From Pseudomonas sp. (lineage in GTDB: Bacteria > Pseudomonadota > Gammaproteobacteria > Pseudomonadales > Pseudomonadaceae): 64,000 nucleotides of DNA. Where the stretch lies: positions 124,001-188,000 of the forward strand of contig VMRT01000002.1 of the NCBI GenBank assembly GCA_007713455.1, written 5' to 3'. The translations under genes were made by a program, and so were the position numbers. Shown piece after piece: positions 58,369 to 64,000 of this stretch; within the stretch, counting starts at the first letter, position 1; every line of letters begins with the position of its first letter. The notes below the pieces were generated by a model that saw only the letters and a program-made list of their open reading frames with translations, was not told where the DNA came from and ran no database searches.

Positions 58369-59052
58369 ATGAAATTGCTGGTCGCTGAAGACGAACCGAA
58401 AACCGGCATGTACCTGCAACAGGGGCTGAGCGAGGCCGGCTTCACCGTCGACCGTGTTACCAGCGGCACCGACGCGCTGCAGCATGTGCTGAGTACGCCC
58501 TATGACCTGTTGATTCTCGACGTGATGATGCCGGGCCTGGATGGCTGGGAAGTGTTGCGCCTGGTGCGGGCGTCGGGCAACGAGGTGCCGGTGCTGTTTC
58601 TGACCGCGCGCGATCGCGTCGAGGATCGCGTCAAGGGGCTGGAGCTGGGCGCCGACGATTATCTGGTCAAGCCGTTCGCTTTCTCCGAACTGCTGGCGCG
58701 CGTGCGCACCCTGCTGCGACGAGGCAACGCGGCGGCCTTGCAGACCCAGTTGAAGATCGCCGATCTGGAGGTCGATCTGCTCAAGCGCCGCGCGGTGCGG
58801 GCTGGCCAGCGTATCGACCTGACTGCCAAGGAATTCGCCCTGCTGGAACTGCTGCTGCGTCGACGCGGCGAGGTGCTGCCCAAGTCGCTGATCGCTTCCC
58901 AGGTGTGGGACATGAATTTCGACAGTGACACCAACGTCATCGAGGTGGCGATCCGCCGCTTGCGGGTGAAGATCGACGACGGCTTCGAGCCCAAGCTGAT
59001 CCACACCGCACGGGGCATGGGTTACATGCTCGACGAGCCGGACGCGCCATGA
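58369..59052 (+). CDS. copR: copper response regulator CopR (OmpR family)
   Basis: 227 residues. The receiver domain (1-120) has acidic EDE at 7-9, phosphorylation Asp51 ([14 protein letters not shown]) and the K101-type lysine of DYLVKPFAF. The OmpR winged helix (about 130-222) has [55 protein letters not shown]. The sequence belongs to the CopR/CusR/PcoR heavy-metal group. It overlaps copS by 4 bp (ATGA). It probably binds the two 18-bp elements and activates copA and itself. Confidence 0.94.
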   Translation: MKLLVAEDEPKTGMYLQQGLSEAGFTVDRVTSGTDALQHVLSTPYDLLILDVMMPGLDGWEVLRLVRASGNEVPVLFLTARDRVEDRVKGLELGADDYLVKPFAFSELLARVRTLLRRGNAAALQTQLKIADLEVDLLKRRAVRAGQRIDLTAKEFALLELLLRRRGEVLPKSLIASQVWDMNFDSDTNVIEVAIRRLRVKIDDGFEPKLIHTARGMGYMLDEPDAP

Positions 59053-60413
59053 AGCGGCTGTCGCTGACCGCGCGGCTGAGCCTGATGTTCATGCTCGCGG
59101 TGACCGGCGTGTTGGCCGCCGCCGGTTACTTCTTCAGCCAGCTCAGCGAGCATCACTTCGACGAACTGGACCGCCATACGCTGCACGAAAAGCTCGAGGC
59201 AAGCCGACGCCTGCTGGGGGAGCTGGACGAGCTGCAGAACTTCGAGCGCGTTCGCCCACAGCTGCAGGCGCTGCTCGGCGGGCACAGCGAGATGCGCGGT
59301 TTCATTTTCGATGAACGCGGTGCACAGCTGTTTCCTCAGCCGGGCGTTGATGAAGCGGAACCGCCGTTACTCGAGCTGATCGGCCGGGAGGCGGGAGAGC
59401 TGACACTGGACGGCCACGTCTGGCGTGGCGAGGCCGGGCATGTCGCGATCGGCGCGCAGCGGCTGACCTTGCTGATCCTGCTCGATGTCACCGCGCACAA
59501 GGCCTTCTTCCATACGTTCAGCGGCTGGCTATGGTCGGCGCTGGTGCTCTGTGCCTTGCTCAGCGGGCTGCTCGGCTGGCTGCTGGTGCGCAGCGGCTTG
59601 CGACCGTTGCGCGAGGTGACCCAGGTGGCCGCCTCCGTCTCGGCCAAGTCGCTGCGCGAGCGCATCCCCGAAGAGTCGACACCGGCCGAGCTGCAGCAGC
59701 TGGTGCAGGCCTTCAACGCCATGCTGGCGCGGCTGGAAGACGCCTTCGTGCGGCTGTCGAACTTCTCCGCCGACATCGCCCACGAGCTGCGCACGCCGCT
59801 GAGCAACCTGATGACCCACACCGAGGTGGCGCTGACCCGCGCGCGTACGCTGGATCAGTACCAGGACAACCTGCATTCGAATCTGGAGGAGCTGCAGCGC
59901 ATGTCGCGGATGATCGACGACATGCTGTTCCTCGCCAAGGCGGACAACGGCCTGATCGTGCCGGACGCCAAGCCCGTCGCGCTGGAGGCGTTGTGCGCGC
60001 AGCTGCTGGACTATTACCAGCTCTCGGCGGACGAGCGCGGGGTGCGCTTCGAGCTTTCCGGTGCCGGCACCATTCAGGGCGATCTGTTGATGCTGCGCCG
60101 GGCGCTGTCGAACCTGCTGTCCAATGCGCTGCGTTACACGCCCGACGGCGAGCGGATCCGGGTGACCATCGAGCGAGGCGCAGGTCACGTGACGCTTGAG
60201 GTGAGCAATCCCGGGGCGACCATAGCGCCCGAGCATCTGGAGCGACTGTTCGACCGCTTCTACCGGGTCGACCCGGCGCGCCGCGAAGGCAGCCCGAGCA
60301 ATGCCGGGCTGGGCCTGGCAATCACCCGTTCGATCGTTCAGGCCCATCAGGGTGCGATCGGTTGTACGTCGCAGAAGGGCTGGACGACCTTCCGCCTGGA
60401 ATTCCCTGGCTAA
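59049..60413 (+). CDS. copS: heavy-metal sensor histidine kinase CopS
   Basis: 454 residues. Two transmembrane helices (about 12-34 and 160-180) enclose a periplasmic sensor domain of about 125 residues. A HAMP domain follows (about 180-235). The phospho-accepting His is in [15 protein letters not shown] (about 240), then the ATPase: N box [25 protein letters not shown] (G box). It senses periplasmic copper and phosphorylates CopR. The C-terminus is convergent with the second kinase gene, 8 bp apart. Confidence 0.94.
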   Translation: MKRLSLTARLSLMFMLAVTGVLAAAGYFFSQLSEHHFDELDRHTLHEKLEASRRLLGELDELQNFERVRPQLQALLGGHSEMRGFIFDERGAQLFPQPGVDEAEPPLLELIGREAGELTLDGHVWRGEAGHVAIGAQRLTLLILLDVTAHKAFFHTFSGWLWSALVLCALLSGLLGWLLVRSGLRPLREVTQVAASVSAKSLRERIPEESTPAELQQLVQAFNAMLARLEDAFVRLSNFSADIAHELRTPLSNLMTHTEVALTRARTLDQYQDNLHSNLEELQRMSRMIDDMLFLAKADNGLIVPDAKPVALEALCAQLLDYYQLSADERGVRFELSGAGTIQGDLLMLRRALSNLLSNALRYTPDGERIRVTIERGAGHVTLEVSNPGATIAPEHLERLFDRFYRVDPARREGSPSNAGLGLAITRSIVQAHQGAIGCTSQKGWTTFRLEFPG

Positions 60414-60421
60414 GCGCGTGC

Positions 60422-61744
60422 TCAGCGCTGCAGCGGCACCGTCAGCGATACGCGCAGGCCGCCGGCCTGGCTGTCGAAGGTGAGGGTGCAGTCGCAGCGT
60501 TGCGCGATCGCCTGGACAATGGCCAGGCCCAGGCCGCTGCCACTGCTGGCGGCGTGTCGCCAGAAGCGGCGGGTCAGGTGCTCGAGATGCTCGGCGGCGA
60601 TGCCCGGGCCCTGGTCGCGTACTTCGAAGCGTACTCGCTCGGCTTCAGGCTGCAGGGTCAGCGTGACGGCGCTGCCCGGCGCGGTGTGGCGCTGGGCATT
60701 CTCCAGCAGGTTGCGCAGCGCGGCGATGGCCAGCACCGGCGGCATCGCCAGCGGCGTGTCGGGCAGGTCCGCCGGGACCTGCAACAGAATTGGCGCGCCG
60801 TCACCGCCACTGGCGTCCTGAATCGCCAGTCGCGCGACCTCGGCGGCCGTGCACTGCAGGCCATCGTCGAAATCCAGACTGCCTTCTACCCGGGCCAGCA
60901 ACAGCAACTGCTCGAGCGTGCGCTGCAGGCGGTCGGCGCCGGCCTCGGCGTTCGCCAGCGCCTGTTCGGCGGCGGCGCCTTCGGTCATGCGTGCTACCTG
61001 CAGGTGGGTCTTGATCGCCGTCAGCGGGCTGCGCAGTTCGTGGGCGGCGTCGCCGGTCAGCCGGCGTTCGCGTTCGATGGCCTGGGCGATGCGCTGGAAC
61101 AGCTGGTTCTGCGTCTGCACCAGCGGCAGCAGCTCCGGCGGCAGGCCTTCGACCGGCAAGGGTTCGAGGGAGTCGGCGCTGCGTCGGGTCAGTGCCTCGC
61201 GAATCCGCCGCACGGGCGCCAGCCCTCGGCCCAGGCCAAGCCAGAGCAGACCCAGGCTGCCGAGCAAGGCGACCGCCACCGGCAGCGCCGCCGCCAGCAA
61301 CACCGAGCGTTTCAGCGCGGCACGCTCATCCAGACGGTCGGCCGTGGTGATGCGCAGCTCGCCTTGCACCAGGGTGAAGCTGCGCCAGGGCACGCCGTCG
61401 ATCAACTGGTCGCGAAAGCCGTTCTGCTCGGCGTCCAGCTGCTGGTCGGGCGCACTGTGGCTACGCGCCAGCACCTCGCCACGCAGCGAGCTGACCTGGC
61501 AGGCCAGGCCGTTGGGGATGCCCAGTTGCTCGGCGCTCAGACGCTGCGGCGGGCCGTCGCCGGGCACCGGCTGCGGCAACTGCACCAGCAGACCGGCGAC
61601 CATGCGCGCCGAGGCCGCCAGGCGCTGGTCGAGCGAGAGCATCATCTGGCTGCGCAGATCGACCAGCATCCAGGTCGCAGCCAATGCCCAGAGCAGCACG
61701 AAGGCCGAGCCGAGCATCAGGGTCAGGCGCAGACGCAGGCTCAT
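60422..61744 (-). CDS. sensor histidine kinase (second system, QseC-like)
   Basis: 440 residues from the ATG at 61744, overlapping the regulator stop by 4 bp. Helices are at about 8-30 and 148-170 with a periplasmic domain of about 115 residues between. A HAMP-like linker follows, then the H box LTGDAAHELRSPLTAIKTHLQ (His near 240), an N box (LRNLLENAQRHT) and GSGLGLAIVQAIAQ. A long upstream extension in the same frame is antisense-like noise. The stimulus is unknown; the divergent dsbD-type gene hints at envelope redox stress. Confidence 0.9.
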   Translation of the reverse strand: MSLRLRLTLMLGSAFVLLWALAATWMLVDLRSQMMLSLDQRLAASARMVAGLLVQLPQPVPGDGPPQRLSAEQLGIPNGLACQVSSLRGEVLARSHSAPDQQLDAEQNGFRDQLIDGVPWRSFTLVQGELRITTADRLDERAALKRSVLLAAALPVAVALLGSLGLLWLGLGRGLAPVRRIREALTRRSADSLEPLPVEGLPPELLPLVQTQNQLFQRIAQAIERERRLTGDAAHELRSPLTAIKTHLQVARMTEGAAAEQALANAEAGADRLQRTLEQLLLLARVEGSLDFDDGLQCTAAEVARLAIQDASGGDGAPILLQVPADLPDTPLAMPPVLAIAALRNLLENAQRHTAPGSAVTLTLQPEAERVRFEVRDQGPGIAAEHLEHLTRRFWRHAASSGSGLGLAIVQAIAQRCDCTLTFDSQAGGLRVSLTVPLQR

Positions 61745-62418
61745 GGCGCGTCCTCGTCGCCTGCGAGGCCGAGGCGGTAGCCGAGGCCTCGCACGGTTTC
61801 GACGATGCCGCTGCCGAGCTTGCGGCGCAGATGGTGGATATGCACGTTCAGCGCGTTGCTCTCGACGTCGTCGGCAAAACCATAGACCGCGTCCTTGAGC
61901 TGCTCGCTGCTGAGCACCCGGCCCTGGTTGTTGAGCAGCGCCTGCAGCAGTGCCTGTTCGCGGCGCGACAGGTCGACGAGGCGACCGTCCAGGCGTGCTT
62001 CGCAGCGGCTCGGGTCGTAGCTCAACCGGCCATGTTCGATGAGGTTGACGCTGCGGCCGGACATGCGCCGCATCAGCGTGTGCAGGCGCGCGGCCAGCTC
62101 GCGCAGGTCGAACGGCTTGAGCAGGTAGTCGTCGGCACCCGCCTGCAGGCCGGTGACCCGGTCGCTGACCGCATCGCGCGCGGTGAGCACCAGCACTGGT
62201 AGTTCCAGGCCCTGTTGGCGCAGGCGTCGCAGCAGGGTGATGCCGTCTTCGTCGGGCAGGCCGAGGTCGAGGATCAGCACATCGAAGTGCGCCGCACGCA
62301 GCAGGGCTTCGGCATCCGCCGCAGTCGCGGCGTGGTCGACGATCAGGCCCTGGGCATTGAGCCCGGCGACGATACCGCTGGCGATCAGCGCGTCGTCTTC
62401 GGCAAGCAGCACGTGCAT
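61741..62418 (-). CDS. OmpR-family response regulator (second system)
   Basis: 225 residues. The receiver has EDD at 7-9, phosphorylation Asp51 (VLILDLGLPDEDG) and the Lys of DYLLKPFDL. The winged helix shows LSRREQALLQALLNNQGRVLSSEQLKDAVYGFADDVESNALNVHIHHLRRKLGSG, as in QseB/PmrA relatives. It is cotranscribed with the kinase gene through an ATGA overlap. It diverges from the dsbD-type gene with 137 bp between the starts; I recall the same order in P. aeruginosa next to dsbG/dsbD2. Confidence 0.92.
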   Translation of the reverse strand: MHVLLAEDDALIASGIVAGLNAQGLIVDHAATAADAEALLRAAHFDVLILDLGLPDEDGITLLRRLRQQGLELPVLVLTARDAVSDRVTGLQAGADDYLLKPFDLRELAARLHTLMRRMSGRSVNLIEHGRLSYDPSRCEARLDGRLVDLSRREQALLQALLNNQGRVLSSEQLKDAVYGFADDVESNALNVHIHHLRRKLGSGIVETVRGLGYRLGLAGDEDAP

Positions 62419-62555
62419 GGGAGGGTCCGCAGAAAAAACTCAAGGATGGACCTTAGCGATTAAGGCAACGTTATGCAGCCCGTGCGCTGGCGTTAATGGC
62501 GCGTTAATCCCGTCGCGGCATGCTGCGCGGCAGTCATTTCTCGGCCAGGACTCTC

Positions 62556-64000
62556 ATGCGCATATTGGTTCTTCTGCTGTTTCTGTTGGCGCCCGGATTG
62601 GCGCTGCCGGCCGGTGGGCTGTTTGGCGGCGGCTCGCAGGATGATTTTCTGCCGGTGAAAGAGGCGTTCGCGCTGACGGTCAGCCCGCAGGAGAACGGCG
62701 CGACGCGGCTGCACTGGCGGATCGCACCGGGCTATTACCTCTATCAGCAGCGCCTGCAGTTCGACGGCCTGCCGCCGGAGCGCCAGCCGCAGCTGCCCGA
62801 GGGCGAGCCCTATAGCGACGAGTTCTTCGGCGACTCGCAGATCTACCGCGACAGCCTCGAACTGCTGATCCCGCCGGGCGCGGAGAACAGTGTGCGTCTC
62901 GGCTGGCAGGGCTGCGCCGATGCCGGGCTTTGCTATCCGCCGCAGACCCGCGAGGTGTCGTTGACTGGCAACGGCACGGCGGCAGCGCCTGGGCTGGCTG
63001 AGGATCAGGCGCTGGTCAGCGGCCTCGAAAGTCAGGCTCTGGCCTGGAGCCTGCTGGTCTTCTTCGGCCTCGGCTTGCTGCTGGCCTTCACCCCCTGTTC
63101 GCTGCCGATGCTGCCGATCCTGGCGGGCATCGTGGTCGGCAGCGGTGCCACCTCGCGCCGTGGTTTCGCCCTGGCGTCGGCCTACGTGGTCAGCATGGCG
63201 CTGGTCTACGCCGGGCTTGGTGTACTTGCGGCGCTACTCGGCGCCAACCTGCAGGCGGCGCTGCAGCAACCCTGGTTGCTGACCAGTTTCGCCGTGCTGT
63301 TCGTGCTGCTGGCGCTGCCGATGTTCGGTTTGTTCGAGCTGCAATTGCCGGTGGCGCTGCGTGATCGCCTTCAGCGTGTCGGTGATCGCCAGCGCGGGGG
63401 CAGCCTCGCCGGGGCCGGCGCGCTGGGCGTGCTCTCCGGCCTGCTGGTCGGCCCCTGCATGACCGCGCCACTGGCCGCCGCGCTGCTGTTCATCGCACAG
63501 AGCGGCAGTACGCTGCAGGGTGGCCTGGTGCTGTTCGCGCTGGGCCTCGGCATCGGCACGCCGTTGCTGTTGCTGGTGACGGTCGGCCAGCGCTTTCTGC
63601 CCAAGCCGGGCGCCTGGATGGATCGGGTCAAGGTGGTGTTCGGCTTTCTCTTCCTCGCGGCAGCGCTGTTCGTTGCGCGTCCGTTGCTGGCCGACTGGCT
63701 GTGGCTGGGCCTGTGGGGCGCACTGTTGGTGGTGCTCGCCACCGCCTTGCTACATGTGGCGCAGGCAGTGCAACGCCAGCGCGTGCTCTGTCAGGCCGGT
63801 GGCGTTCTGCTGGGGCTGTGGGGTGCGGCGATGCTGCTCGGTGCCGCCGGCGGCGCGGATGATCCGCGTCGGCCGCTGGCGATCTATGCCGGCGGTGGAA
63901 CGGGTGCCATCTCCGCCGAAGCTCACGCGCTCGGTTTCAGCGATCCGGCGGTGCTGGATCGTGAACTGGCAGCGGCAAAGGCGCAGGGCCAGTGGGTGCT
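62556..64000 (+). CDS. dsbD: thiol:disulfide interchange protein DsbD (C-terminus beyond window)
   Basis: Transfers electrons across the inner membrane to periplasmic thiol proteins. 481 codons are visible and the frame is open at the edge. The signal peptide is MRILVLLLFLLAPGLALPAG. The N-terminal alpha domain has the Cys pair region GCADAGLCYPPQT (about 119-131). The membrane domain starts near 165 with the essential Cys of FTPCSLPMLPILAG and later GPCMTAPLAAALL. The C-terminal thioredoxin domain would begin at the window end. AGGA is 6 nt before the ATG. The divergent two-component system is a plausible regulator. Confidence 0.93.
   Translation, partial: MRILVLLLFLLAPGLALPAGGLFGGGSQDDFLPVKEAFALTVSPQENGATRLHWRIAPGYYLYQQRLQFDGLPPERQPQLPEGEPYSDEFFGDSQIYRDSLELLIPPGAENSVRLGWQGCADAGLCYPPQTREVSLTGNGTAAAPGLAEDQALVSGLESQALAWSLLVFFGLGLLLAFTPCSLPMLPILAGIVVGSGATSRRGFALASAYVVSMALVYAGLGVLAALLGANLQAALQQPWLLTSFAVLFVLLALPMFGLFELQLPVALRDRLQRVGDRQRGGSLAGAGALGVLSGLLVGPCMTAPLAAALLFIAQSGSTLQGGLVLFALGLGIGTPLLLLVTVGQRFLPKPGAWMDRVKVVFGFLFLAAALFVARPLLADWLWLGLWGALLVVLATALLHVAQAVQRQRVLCQAGGVLLGLWGAAMLLGAAGGADDPRRPLAIYAGGGTGAISAEAHALGFSDPAVLDRELAAAKAQGQWV

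Overview
The window looks like chromosome of a Pseudomonas-group gammaproteobacterium, most likely Stutzerimonas (Pseudomonas) stutzeri or a close relative. The evidence is high and even GC, a prfB of pseudomonad type, BfrB/Bfd, a MexJK-type efflux pump with its TetR repressor, LptF, OpgGH, a Cop copper locus, and gene order (ppc, adk, tsaB, rsmJ, mexLJK; lptF and its partner; prfB-lysS) that I recall as collinear with P. aeruginosa PAO1. That synteny is from memory and was not checked. I found no insertion sequence, integrase, prophage, CRISPR array or rRNA.

Layout. 0-3.3 kb: truncated rdgC, tRNA-Val(TAC) and tRNA-Asp(GTC), a lipoprotein FKBP isomerase, bacterioferritin and its ferredoxin with a promoter overlapped by a Fur box. 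3.4-8.4 kb: yaeQ, then a 5-oxoproline cluster (pxpA-pxpB-pxpC plus an aberrant NRAMP-family transporter) divergent from a MarR-type regulator, with a near-perfect palindrome between them. 8.4-14.3 kb: recJ, a molybdopterin oxidoreductase, a XenA-type Old Yellow Enzyme and a TerB/DUF533 protein. 14.4-20.4 kb: prfB with its programmed frameshift, lysS, and poorly characterised conserved proteins (DUF1704 metallopeptidase-like, a polytopic membrane protein, AIM24-like). 20.4-29.8 kb: LptF and its DUF4398 partner, ppc, adk, tsaB, DUF72, extensin-like, rsmJ. 29.8-38.3 kb: mexL-mexJK, a TetR/glutathione transferase pair, a degenerate metallo-beta-lactamase-fold protein, and a PAS-GAF-GGDEF diguanylate cyclase.

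38.3-53.4 kb: a MocR-type regulator, ccoG, a CidA/LrgB pair, a PhzF-like protein, the periplasmic beta-glucosidase BglX followed by the glucan synthesis pair opgG-opgH, a small FKBP, pirin and WrbA (redox/quinone stress), a GNAT protein and a DUF3087 protein. 53.4-60.4 kb: a copper locus. copA, a Met/His-rich small protein, copB and a His-tailed cytochrome c run leftward. A CopZ-like chaperone and a DUF411 protein lie upstream of them, and copR-copS diverge. 60.4-64 kb: a second two-component system divergent from a truncated dsbD-type gene.

The most notable points are in the copper locus. copA and copB each carry a one-base frameshift in a short G/C run while every other gene looks intact. 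Two nearly identical 18-bp elements sit before copA and copR (candidate CopR boxes), and a separate promoter with a 19-bp spacer (CueR-like) precedes the chaperone gene. Other leads are the NRAMP-family protein that has lost both metal-binding motifs inside the 5-oxoprolinase cluster, a beta-lactamase-fold protein without its metal motif, a hairpin covering the xenA ribosome-binding site, and a 12-codon ORF coupled to cidA.
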